Source: Maniola hyperantus (lineage: Eukaryota; Arthropoda; Insecta; Lepidoptera; Nymphalidae). Taken from it: a DNA stretch of 64,000 nucleotides. Below, piece after piece: positions 34,261 to 43,754 of the stretch; the stretch's first letter is position 1; the number at the start of each line of letters is the position of its first letter. A program made the translations under genes and the position numbers. Under the pieces are notes generated by a model. It worked only from the letters and a program-made list of their open reading frames with translations. It had not been told where the DNA came from and did no database searches. Where the stretch lies: NCBI RefSeq assembly GCF_902806685.2, contig NC_048543.1, forward strand, positions 5,746,106 through 5,810,105, written 5' to 3'.

Positions 34261-35581
34261 TCATAAGATAAGTTTGGTCTTGATGACTCCAAGGCTCCCG
34301 AATTTACTTACGGAACAACTAACGATTTTCTTAGCGAGTGCTCGAGCCGTTGACCTTGAACACGGCGAAGTCAAGGTCATCGCACAGCAACTTAAATTAA
34401 TAAACCAGAACTAGCTTTGCTCTAAACGCCTCCCAAGTTCCATTGTTACAACCGCGACGCCGCGCCGATAGATTCGGGATGACAGTACAGTGCCTAAAAA
34501 AGTCGAGTGGAGGGGGAACGGAAAAGGTCATTCACCCCGCTCCGTGAATCAATTTGTAAAGTACATAACTTTGTATCACACATAGTCTGCTGATGAAGTA
34601 CTTGTCTGCTACTTTTACAAATGTTACTATTTTTACGTTCGCTTGTTGTCAATTTTACGCGAGTTTCGCCCACTTTTGTTTTGTAGATTCGTAACTTCTA
34701 CCTACACTGTTGTTAATTTACAATCATTTTATTATAAAATATGCAGATTTATACCTACTTGTTAAAACTTAGTCTAATTTTTATCTAACATGTTTTAATG
34801 TAAGTTGAACTGTTACCTCAATATTATTTGCTAAGGTTGTTGGTTAATATTTGTTTATTGATTTTTCGTAGGAATCTACTATTTGGCGTAAGTAAGTAGT
34901 TCTAAAACTATTATACGACTATAAAATTAATTATACCCTCAGTTTTTATTTTCGTTTCCGTTTACAATGGACCGTCTAGCTTCTGATATTGTCTGAAACG
35001 ATTCTTTGTGCAGAGATAAAGACGTAGTAGGTACGGCGACGTGACTGGCGTATCCCTACTTTGAACGTTTATTTCTATAATATAAGTATCTATTTATTGT
35101 TAAGAGAAGTAGATATTTATAAAGAGGTCATTAAGTAAATTGCTTGATTGTTTAAAGCGTTCAAGTATATTTATATTGGTACAAAATATATTAAACTAAA
35201 GTAAACGACTTGTTATTCACAAAGTATCAATTAGACAAATAACGACGGTTTCACGGAAGAGTAACTAGAACTAAGATACCTAAATACACAATGATAACGA
35301 CTTCGTTAATGATATTCATGTGCTTTTGTCGTGTTGTCTTTAAATATTCTCAATTTCACGTCTATCGTCGAAGCGGTAACAGTTTTAAGATATTTGAACC
35401 TCGAACACAATTATTCAGTGCAATATTTAAGTGTATGTTTAGTGTCCACATAATAATTTAGGAAAAGCCCATTGTGATTGTGTATTAAATATAATTTGGT
35501 GCGTATATTTTAATTATTTTTCATTAACGGTATGACGGGATTTCAATCACAATTGAATGCAAAATTCTAGCTAACGACTTA

Positions 35582-35751
35582 GGCGCCATCTCCACGGACG
35601 AGAGAATCGCGGCGATAGTCTCGCCGTGTCACAAAATTCGATACAAACTCTATGGGCCTATACAGGGCGATAATATCGCGGCGATAGTGTGTATCGAATT
35701 TCGTCACACGGCGAGACAATCTCCGCGATGCTTTCGTCCGTGAAGATAGCG
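35582..35751. mobile_element. TIR element with ~60-bp arms
   Basis: The left arm runs from 'ggcgccatctccacggacga' to 'cacaaaattcgatac'. The right arm from 'gtatcgaatttcgtcacacg' is its imperfect inverse. 'atcgcggcgatag' is repeated inside. It abuts the next TIR element with no clear gap. Confidence 0.75.
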
Positions 35752-35878
35752 GTTACGCACTCATCCGATCCGAGTCCGTGAAAATAGGTTCCGAAGTTGT
35801 CATAGAATTATTTGTATGGTAGCTTATGACATATGGCCGTATTTTCACTAATTCGGATCGAATGAGTGCGTGGTCGCT
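35748..35878. mobile_element. TIR element, 'cgcactcatccgatc' family, copy 2
   Basis: The ends 'agcggttacgcactcatccg' and 'gaatgagtgcgtggtcgct' are inverted, and the interior 'tcatagaattatttgtatgg' matches copies at 3728 and 60178. Confidence 0.75.
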
Positions 35879-37099
35879 CTAAAAGGAATCTACTGTCAAA
35901 ATTTCAACGTTCACCACAGGCTGAGCGATAGTAGATCAGGCACTAGTGCGAGACATCAGACAAGTCTTTTGACACGTTTTTATTAACTAGCTTTCTTTTA
36001 TATGTATAGATTAATGTCCTAAATTCTTTATTGATCACGTCGCGCGTCGTCATTGTCGTAGTATAGCGTCTCGAACCCTGAATATATGCAGTAGTAGGTA
36101 GGTACAAGGCGGGAGCGGTGCATCTTGTTGCTATTTTGGTCTGCAACATTTATTTGTAGCTAGTTCCCAGCACCCTGACCTATTCACGCTTCTATAAGCA
36201 GCATCCTTAGCCTGTTTGGTTTTGCCTTGTCTATCGTAATCTGACTAGAGAAAATTGCCAAGTTTGCTCTACATTCGTAAAATTACTGATTTGATCACGA
36301 ATGTACAAGATTATAATAATATTACGCTACCGGCCGTTAAAGTGTCCGTGAAAAAAGTGCAATCTTATTTTCAATAGTTCGAGATAGATAGCTATCTCTC
36401 TAGATAGCCAATACGAACACTTCTCACGAAGATTTGGTGGTATTTAACACCTTCTTCTTTTAACTTAACTAGTATACTTACTGTTTATGAAAAATTAATT
36501 ATTGTTATAATTTGTATAGTCTATCAACAGACGTTTACGGTTAGGCGATCAGATAGCGTTAGATTTGTAGAATTTGCACATATTCAAATCCATTCAAGTC
36601 TTTGGAAGTTTTGCAATAGTAAAAGCAATTCAAATATTCGCTATAGGTATATACCTAAGTTAGAATTATGTTAAAATTCACACGGTAATCCTTGATTTGT
36701 GGGCTAAGTACGTAAGTAATCCAAACTCACAAATCACCTTAGTGACCAAAGTTTAGACGCCTAGTATGAAGTCCTTTAGTGCAAGATCTTGCCCTAACCT
36801 AACTACATATAATCGGGCTGCAAGTTGTCCGCTGCCGCGCCGGCAAGTCTTCGTTTAAAAGGATAGCTGATGCTAGAGCTTTTCTCTGCACTGGTAAAGA
36901 TTTGCTGAAGGGCGGGAAACTTCGTACTTGGCGGACGTGAATTTTTCGTGCTTTGATTTTATTAATTTGTAATTTCAATTTGGAAAAGGATTGGTGTTGT
37001 TTTATAGTGTTAATATTGTAGTTTTAGTGACATTTTCATAGTAGTTAGCTGTATATATAGGTAAGTTTTTAAATTTAGTATAGTTTTCATTTCAAACTT

Positions 37100-38680
37100 A
37101 TGGAAACTAGGCCTCCCGATCCCGGGGGGTCTGATCCCCTAGGATCGTTGAATATTACATCTAAAATGGACGTATTAATTGCGGCAGTTGAGTCGTCAAT
37201 GGACACTGACGTTTCCGTTGTGTCCAATGCCGACCAACCGTTAAAAAGAAAAATATTTTCACGCATTTGTATGACCTGTAACAAAAGAAAAAGGAAAACA
37301 AAAGGTCGAGATGGAAGAGAAAGGTACAGGTGTGAATGCAAGTGTGAACCTGACAATAATAAAGTTCAGAATACCCCTTACCCAAATCCACAAACTGAAT
37401 CCACAAATCCCACCGATAATAGTAATCAATCTTCATTGCCAAAGCGTGTGCCAATTGGTCGTGCTTATTATCAACAATCCGACAATGCCCCATATGTAAT
37501 ACATGTACAAAAAGAAATTGAAAAAACTGATAGCTCAACAACTCTACACCCAATAACTTTTGGTAGATTTTTAAAAAACAACAAATTTAGTGGTGTTGTG
37601 AACGGAAGCGTAAAACGTGTAGGTAGAAATCGCATTAGTATGGCGTTTTCTACCTACTTGGATGCCAACAATTTTTTAACAAACCCAATACTTGAACCCG
37701 CAAAATACAGGGCGTTTATACCCACATTTAATGTTACTCGCATGGGTGTGGTAAAAGGTGTCCCTAATGATTGGTCTGAAGAGGAAGTCTTACTCAATAT
37801 GAGTGTTCCACTTGGTTGCGGACCAATCATTAAAATCAGGAGGATGAAAAGAAAAATTGTAGTGAATGATGTAAACCAATTCATTAACACGGGGACGGTA
37901 ATAGTTACTTTTGATGGGCAAATACTGCCTACCCGGGTATATATGTGCTACACTGCTTTACCTGTAGAGTTATATATTTACCCCACTGTGCAATGCTACC
38001 AGTGTTGCCGTTTTGGACACGTCAAAAATCAGTGCCGGTCAGTGCCAAAGTGTTATAAATGTAGCCAAGGGCATTCTGGCGACACTTGTCAGGTAGAGGA
38101 AGAGTATTACCGGTGTTGCCTATGCAAAGGTTCCCATCAAGCCATAAATAAAAAATGCTTAGAGCATAACAGACAGAGAGCAATAAAAGAAACCATGAGC
38201 AAAAGTTGTATTTCGTATATGGAAGCAATTAAAATACATCCACCAGTTTCAAACATGTCATATGCCGAAGCTTTGGTTTCAACGCCTGTGCCATCCTCTT
38301 CATCACAGGATATACATGGTCCCCAAAAATCTAAACTTCCATCTAGTTCAAATTCAGTGCCGAATTCGTATAAAAAAACAGTCTTTATAAAGCCAAGATC
38401 ACCCTCAAAGCATAGCAAAGGCTATGACCGCTCTGCCCACTCAGAAATAATAAGAGATCCTGTTTTACCTAAACAAAAGTTTAATTTTAATAATAATAGT
38501 TCTGAAAATAACATGAACATGGCAGACATTATTAAAATATTAATTCAATTATTATCACAATCAAATATAGTTACACCGTCCCACGTTGCCACAGTAATTG
38601 AAGCCTTATATCAAATCTCTAATAATAATGGTTCACAGAGCCAGAGTGATTCAGTGGAATTGCCTGAGCCTCAACAGTAG
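37100..38680 (+). CDS. LINE ORF1: gag-like nucleic-acid-binding protein, 526 aa
   Basis: ORF1 packages element RNA into a ribonucleoprotein in this class of retrotransposon. The N-terminal third is polar and has a Cys/Lys-rich patch (CMTCNKRKRK). Residues about 210-295 (GVVKGVPNDWSEEEVL to VTFDG) look like the RRM-like domain seen before zinc knuckles in insect gags. Three knuckles follow from residue 299: CYQCCRFGHVKNQC, CYKCSQGHSGDTC and CCLCKGSHQAINKKC. The C-terminal part is Ser/Asn-rich. The ATG at 37100 is the first in frame. The last 53 bases overlap ORF2 in a different frame. Confidence 0.9.
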   Translation: METRPPDPGGSDPLGSLNITSKMDVLIAAVESSMDTDVSVVSNADQPLKRKIFSRICMTCNKRKRKTKGRDGRERYRCECKCEPDNNKVQNTPYPNPQTESTNPTDNSNQSSLPKRVPIGRAYYQQSDNAPYVIHVQKEIEKTDSSTTLHPITFGRFLKNNKFSGVVNGSVKRVGRNRISMAFSTYLDANNFLTNPILEPAKYRAFIPTFNVTRMGVVKGVPNDWSEEEVLLNMSVPLGCGPIIKIRRMKRKIVVNDVNQFINTGTVIVTFDGQILPTRVYMCYTALPVELYIYPTVQCYQCCRFGHVKNQCRSVPKCYKCSQGHSGDTCQVEEEYYRCCLCKGSHQAINKKCLEHNRQRAIKETMSKSCISYMEAIKIHPPVSNMSYAEALVSTPVPSSSSQDIHGPQKSKLPSSSNSVPNSYKKTVFIKPRSPSKHSKGYDRSAHSEIIRDPVLPKQKFNFNNNSSENNMNMADIIKILIQLLSQSNIVTPSHVATVIEALYQISNNNGSQSQSDSVELPEPQQ

Positions 38681-41600
38681 AAAACAAGACTTAATATATC
38701 TTATTAATAAACATGATCCCTTTCTAATCTGTCTCCAAGAGACATGGTTAAGAGGGGAATTTTTGTTCAAAATGCCGGGGTATGTTTGTCTCCGAGAAGA
38801 CAGACCTGATGGGTATGGCGGAGTGGCCATACTCATCAGAAATACTCTGACATTTACACCTATCACTCTACCTGTACATAGCGATAACTTATCTGTTATT
38901 GCAGTTATTGTAAATAGTATATGTTATGTATCTATATATTTCTCTCGTCCTAATAATGAAATATTTAATGAAATAAATGAAATTTTTAATTTTTTACCGA
39001 AACCATTTTTATGTTTAGGGGATTTTAACTCTCATCACGAATTATGGGGATGTTCCACATCAACCTTCTATGGAGAAAAGTTGTTAGATTTAATAAGCTC
39101 CCATAACTTGTGCATTCTTAATACTGGGTCTCCAACACGGTTGGCACGGACACCTAGTGCTCCAGATTTGTCCATTTGCACTCCTGATCTAGCTTCATCT
39201 CTCACCTGGTCAACCGCTGAATCTACTGGTGGTAGTGATCACTACCCTCTAATTATTACTTTCCCTTTTGAAAAACCTCTAAAACATGTAAGACAGCCAC
39301 GTTTAAAACATAAACTGACAGATGCAAAATGGAGTTTGTATAGTGCAGCTGTTGAAAAGAAAATCAATAATTTACCTGAAATTAGTCATTTGAATATATT
39401 AGAATCCTCACAAGCTTTATCTGCAGCTTTAATTGAAGCTGCAGATGAAACTTTTCCAGTAAAAAGGGGTGAGTGCATGGAATTTATTCCATCTCCACCA
39501 TGGTGGGATGTAGAGTGCACTAATGCTGTTAAAGAAAGGAAAGCAGCAGAAAAACAATTTTGTCAAAATATGACGGATGAAAATTTTGATAATTACTTAA
39601 AAATTGCCAATACCACTAAGGAGCTACTTAGGGTAAAGAAATATGAAGGATGGCACAGGTTTTGTAAATCCTTGAATCCTACTGTTTCACCTTCAATTGT
39701 TTGGCAAAATATAAGAAGGTTTAGATCTGCATTTAAAGATTCACAACAGAATAAAATATCTCCAGCTCTAGCAGAGCAAATCATGGATCGTTTGGGTCCT
39801 CCTTATGTACCTGAATGTCCCATGGCCTTAACGCCCCTAATAGTATCTAATGATAATTATAATAATGTAGATTTGAATTCGCCATTTACACTTAACGAAT
39901 TGAAAGGCGTACTGTCATCGACTAAGGATTCAGCACCAGGGGAAGACGGGATTCCTTATTCCTTCTTATCGAATCTTGACGACAATATCCTCAGGTACTA
40001 CCTTTCTTTGATCAACAACGTTATGATGGCGGGTATCGTTCCTGAATCCTGGAGGTCCCAAACTTTGATCTTATTACAGAAGCCGAATAAATCGAGTTCA
40101 GATCCAACATCGTATAGGCCAATAGCATTATCGTCGGTATTAGCTAAAACTGCTGAACACCTCATTAAAATCAGGCTGGAATGGTTTTTAGAACATAATA
40201 CATTATTATCAAGAAACCAGTTTGGTTTTAGGAAAGGTAAATGTACCCTTGACAGCTTGAGCGTTCTTACCACAGACATAAGACTAAGTTTTTCTAAAAA
40301 TGAGTCTTTGGTTGCTGCCTTCCTAGACATAAATGCCGCCTATGATAATGTAAATATCTCGATTTTAAAAAATAAATTGCTAGCCCTGAATATTCCTAAT
40401 TTATTAATTAATTTTATTGTAAATATGTTGTACGAAAGATATATAAAGTATTCGTTAGATTCGTCTGAAAATGAAATTATATATAGAACTGTGTGGAAGG
40501 GTTTGCCACAAGGCTCTGTTTTGAGCCCTATATTATATAACATTTATACTTACGATTTGGACATTTCTGTTAGCAGATATGCAAATGTGCTTCAATATGC
40601 AGATGATTTGCTTTTATATGTTGCAGGGCCATCTTTGGATAATATTAGTGAATTGTTAACTTTAGCGTTAAATGCTTTAAAGTGTTGGTTATATAATAAT
40701 GGGCTAGATTTGTCACCATCTAAAAGCTCTGTTGTAGTATTTTCTCGAAAGCGAAATCTCCCATCTCTTCATATTAATTACAATGGTATTCCGTTAGCAG
40801 TTAAAGATAAGACAAAATTTTTAGGCGTAATATTAGATTCTAAACTTACTGGAGTTCCTCATTTTGAATATGTTTCATTAAGGTGTGAGCGAAATTTGAA
40901 TATTCTAAGGTGCCTTACAGGAGTATGGTGGGGTGCACACCCTTTTACAATGAGATTGTTATATAATGCTTTAATAAGAAGTGTTTTAGACTATGGAACA
41001 TTCTTATTACACCCTGGTAATACAACTGCAGCTAAAAAGCTGGATATGATCCAGTCGAAGGCTTTGAGGTTAGTTACAGGTGCGATGAAATCTGCTCCGA
41101 CAAATTGTCTTCAGGTGGAATGTTGTGATCCGCCCCTATATATGAGAAGACAATTCCTCTGTGATAAATACTTTTTTCGTACATTACAGCTAAGTTCCCA
41201 TCCGTTATTTTCAAAAGTACGACAACTTGCATATCAGGTTGATACCTGCAATTACTGGACCCATAAAGACTCTCCATGTCTTGTAAAAAGTCTTAGAAAA
41301 TATGAAAGTTTGGGAGCTCCCACCCATCGAAGTATTACTCTTCCTCTATACCAGCATAACTACAAAAGCCTTATTGCTGTCCCGCAAATTAAATTTGATA
41401 TAGGATTAAAATTAAAAGATAACCTTAATCCAAAACAGGAATTTACTAACATCGTCAATAATAAATGGCCCGACAGGCACTATGTGTTCTCAGATGCTTC
41501 TAAGCATGAGGATAAGAGTTGTGTTGGGGTTGGGGTATATCATTCACAGTATAAAGGTATACAACAAATTAAACTTCCACCTGAAACTTCCGTTTACACC

Positions 41601-42341
41601 GGTGAATGTTATGGTTTACTTAAAGCTTTAGAATATGTTTTAATTTTAAAGATACCGAAAACCATAATATTTTCTGATTCTCGCAGTGCTTTAGAAGCTA
41701 TTAATAGATTTCCATTCAAATCCCATAAACAGTCTCCAATTGTTTTTGGGATTAGAGATCTTTTATATAAATGTTCACAGAGAAATTGCGATGTTGTCCT
41801 AGCTTGGGTACCAAGCCATGTGGGCATTCTCGGAAATGAAAGAGCTGATCAATTGGCAAATGAGGCTATACGCATTGGAGATACTGTCCCATACACCAAT
41901 TATTGTTCTGACCTGATAAATTTATCCAAAGTATATTTGTATGAAACCTGGGATGGGGTATGGAATAACGATAGTTCAGTAGGTAAACATTATAGAAAAA
42001 TTCAGACGTCCATTCCGAGAAAACCATGGTTCAGTCGATTAGTTTTCTCCAAAACTGTCACCTCTGTTCTGTGTAGAATACGTTTGGGTCATGTTTGTAC
42101 ACCAGCCCATTTGTACAAGATGAAAATTGTTCCCGATCCTTACTGTTCCTGTGGGGAGTATGGGGACTTGAACCATATTTTCTTTGCATGCACTTTGTAT
42201 GATCGGTCTGCCTTTCTTGCTCATCTCGAATCATTGCATATACCATTTCCTACATCTATAGTTTGTTTATTATATACTAATTCTTCAAATATTTATAAAG
42301 TTCTAGCTTTGTTCCTAGAAAAAAATGATATCAAGTTATAG
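38628..42341 (+). CDS. LINE ORF2: endonuclease, reverse transcriptase and RNase H, 1,237 aa
   Basis: ORF2 nicks the target and copies element RNA by target-primed reverse transcription. Residues 1-215 form the APE-type endonuclease with WN (10-11), QETW (E38), GDFNSH (D132, N134) and SDH (203-205). The RT domain follows, with FRKGKCTLDSL, GLPQGSVLSP and the active-site YADD at 657-660. RNase H starts near residue 950 with D956 (SDAS), TGECYGLLKAL, FSDSRSAL and WVPSHVGILGNERADQLANE. A C-terminal CSCG...HIFFAC finger is present. All catalytic motifs are present and no stop or shift is seen. The start is the first ATG (38628), 53 bases inside ORF1. How ORF2 is translated is not shown by the sequence. 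Confidence 0.93.
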   Translation: MVHRARVIQWNCLSLNSRKQDLIYLINKHDPFLICLQETWLRGEFLFKMPGYVCLREDRPDGYGGVAILIRNTLTFTPITLPVHSDNLSVIAVIVNSICYVSIYFSRPNNEIFNEINEIFNFLPKPFLCLGDFNSHHELWGCSTSTFYGEKLLDLISSHNLCILNTGSPTRLARTPSAPDLSICTPDLASSLTWSTAESTGGSDHYPLIITFPFEKPLKHVRQPRLKHKLTDAKWSLYSAAVEKKINNLPEISHLNILESSQALSAALIEAADETFPVKRGECMEFIPSPPWWDVECTNAVKERKAAEKQFCQNMTDENFDNYLKIANTTKELLRVKKYEGWHRFCKSLNPTVSPSIVWQNIRRFRSAFKDSQQNKISPALAEQIMDRLGPPYVPECPMALTPLIVSNDNYNNVDLNSPFTLNELKGVLSSTKDSAPGEDGIPYSFLSNLDDNILRYYLSLINNVMMAGIVPESWRSQTLILLQKPNKSSSDPTSYRPIALSSVLAKTAEHLIKIRLEWFLEHNTLLSRNQFGFRKGKCTLDSLSVLTTDIRLSFSKNESLVAAFLDINAAYDNVNISILKNKLLALNIPNLLINFIVNMLYERYIKYSLDSSENEIIYRTVWKGLPQGSVLSPILYNIYTYDLDISVSRYANVLQYADDLLLYVAGPSLDNISELLTLALNALKCWLYNNGLDLSPSKSSVVVFSRKRNLPSLHINYNGIPLAVKDKTKFLGVILDSKLTGVPHFEYVSLRCERNLNILRCLTGVWWGAHPFTMRLLYNALIRSVLDYGTFLLHPGNTTAAKKLDMIQSKALRLVTGAMKSAPTNCLQVECCDPPLYMRRQFLCDKYFFRTLQLSSHPLFSKVRQLAYQVDTCNYWTHKDSPCLVKSLRKYESLGAPTHRSITLPLYQHNYKSLIAVPQIKFDIGLKLKDNLNPKQEFTNIVNNKWPDRHYVFSDASKHEDKSCVGVGVYHSQYKGIQQIKLPPETSVYTGECYGLLKALEYVLILKIPKTIIFSDSRSALEAINRFPFKSHKQSPIVFGIRDLLYKCSQRNCDVVLAWVPSHVGILGNERADQLANEAIRIGDTVPYTNYCSDLINLSKVYLYETWDGVWNNDSSVGKHYRKIQTSIPRKPWFSRLVFSKTVTSVLCRIRLGHVCTPAHLYKMKIVPDPYCSCGEYGDLNHIFFACTLYDRSAFLAHLESLHIPFPTSIVCLLYTNSSNIYKVLALFLEKNDIKL

Positions 42342-42526
42342 TATATATGTGGGTATATTATTATTAGATTAGTGAAAACCTTATCCTTTTCCTTTCAAAT
42401 TCCAAATCCCGATTTTTCAATTTTATCCATAGTTTCCCTAACTTTAAACTTTAATAAATAACAAACCTGACATTGGCTAATCTGTGTAAAGCCAGAAGAA
42501 GAACAAAAAAAAAAAAAAGATTTGCT

Positions 42527-43754
42527 TACCACACTTCTACCTGTAATCTTGCATCGCAAACGTATTCAAATCGATAAAATCTAGCATACTTGACCCTATC
42601 CAAAACCTCGATTTTCAATATGGTCATTTAATGACTTGTGTTTAACAATTGCGCTTAAAAAGAAAAAATATAAAATATCACTAGGGTCATCTTGCATAAG
42701 TGTAGAGTTTACCGGGACAAGAATCTTTACAATTGATCTGTTTTCTCACAGAATTACAGCTGACGTAGTTGTAACCCTAAACTATAGGTACTCAAGTTCA
42801 ATACTGTCTATTTCCTAAAGTTTGCAAAGGTATCATAGCTACACAAGTTACTAATACGTATTAGGTTGTAAACATACTTTTATGCTTTCCGTTTAGACAA
42901 AAACGGCATTTTCTCCGTGACATTACGAACGATATGCGCTGTGATGGCGGAACGTAGCAGTAATCGATGTGTCACATATTCCATCAGTTACGGTTAGTTC
43001 CGTCCTGACATAAGCCATAAGGGGACAGAGGCGGATTTCTACTAAACGAGACTAGTAAATAATTCATATTTAGACGCGTGACGATTACTACAAAATTTTA
43101 CGAATTTAGCCTGATGCCCACGTCTTCGTCCGCGTGGAGTTATTGTTTTGAAAATCCCGTGGGAACTCTTTGATTTTCCAAAAGTAGCCTATATCCAGGT
43201 CCAGGTCTTTTACCATGCAAAAAATCACGTCGATCCGTTGCTCCTTTGCGACGTGATTGAAGAACAAACAATCACACTTTCTCTATTATAATATAGTGAT
43301 GGCAGGATGGGAATGCAAACTGTACATATTAGTACTATTAAGCACTGTTGACTGGCTGACGGCGATTAACCCACCACTTCTCATCGCTCCATCAATCTCT
43401 CGGTTATATGGTCCGAATCGGAGGATCCTCGGTACATGCTCCCATGTTCCCGGAGCGTCTTCTTGACTCCCTACAAATACATTAACTCATATGTTTCTCC
43501 GACTGCAATGAATTGCCAGTGTGTGCTCGGGGAAATTTGCACTGCTAGTGTATCGCCATAACGCCGCCGCGTGCACGCCTATTTTAACTAAAGAATGTGT
43601 CGATCGCCGGCGACCGGTCGATAGTGCTTAGTAAATAGCATTTAGGAACTATAATAATTTAGCAACTTGCCGATTTAAAAGTTAGGACATCAATTTTGGT
43701 CATGGCTCGTTTTGAGTATTTTGTGTGATGTATGTATACAGGCTAGAAGCTAGT
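42527..43754. other. Region between the LINE and the first Akap200 coding exon
   Basis: No gene is seen. A Lep1-like repeat occupies about 43107-43303. A splice acceptor 'gtatacag' ends at 43741, 13 bases before the Akap200 ATG, so at least the right part is probably intron of that gene, with a non-coding exon upstream. Confidence 0.5.
43107..43303. repeat. Lep1-like interspersed repeat
   Basis: It begins 'agcctgatgcccacgtcttc' and contains 'gaaaatcccgtgggaactct' and 'aaaagtagcctatatccagg'. It ends near 'ctattataatatagtga'. Confidence 0.65.

Larger units (their letters stand above)
30112..36906. other. Spacer upstream of TFAP4 and left of the LINE
   Basis: No coding region is supported. The left edge should hold the TFAP4 promoter and 5' UTR. 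The right part may hold a non-coding first exon of Akap200, but I cannot place it. Repeats are listed separately at 30801, 32745, 34221, 35582 and 35748. Near 33285 'caaagtcaaagtcaaattat' looks like the start of another dispersed repeat. Confidence 0.5.
36907..42517 (+). mobile_element. Full-length I-type non-LTR retrotransposon (LINE)
   Basis: This 5.6-kb element has a 193-bp 5' UTR, two overlapping intact ORFs, a short 3' UTR and an A-rich tail. The direct repeat 'agatttgct' at 36898-36906 and 42518-42526 flanks it and reads as the target-site duplication; a tail of A makes the exact length 9-11 bp. A gag with three zinc knuckles plus an APE-type endonuclease, RT and RNase H matches the I group. 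Intact ORFs and a clean duplication suggest a young, possibly active copy. Confidence 0.9.

Noticed and set aside
37161..42246. Many open frames antisense to the LINE ORFs
   Set aside because: They are shadows of strongly supported RT-element genes and contain no independent motif.
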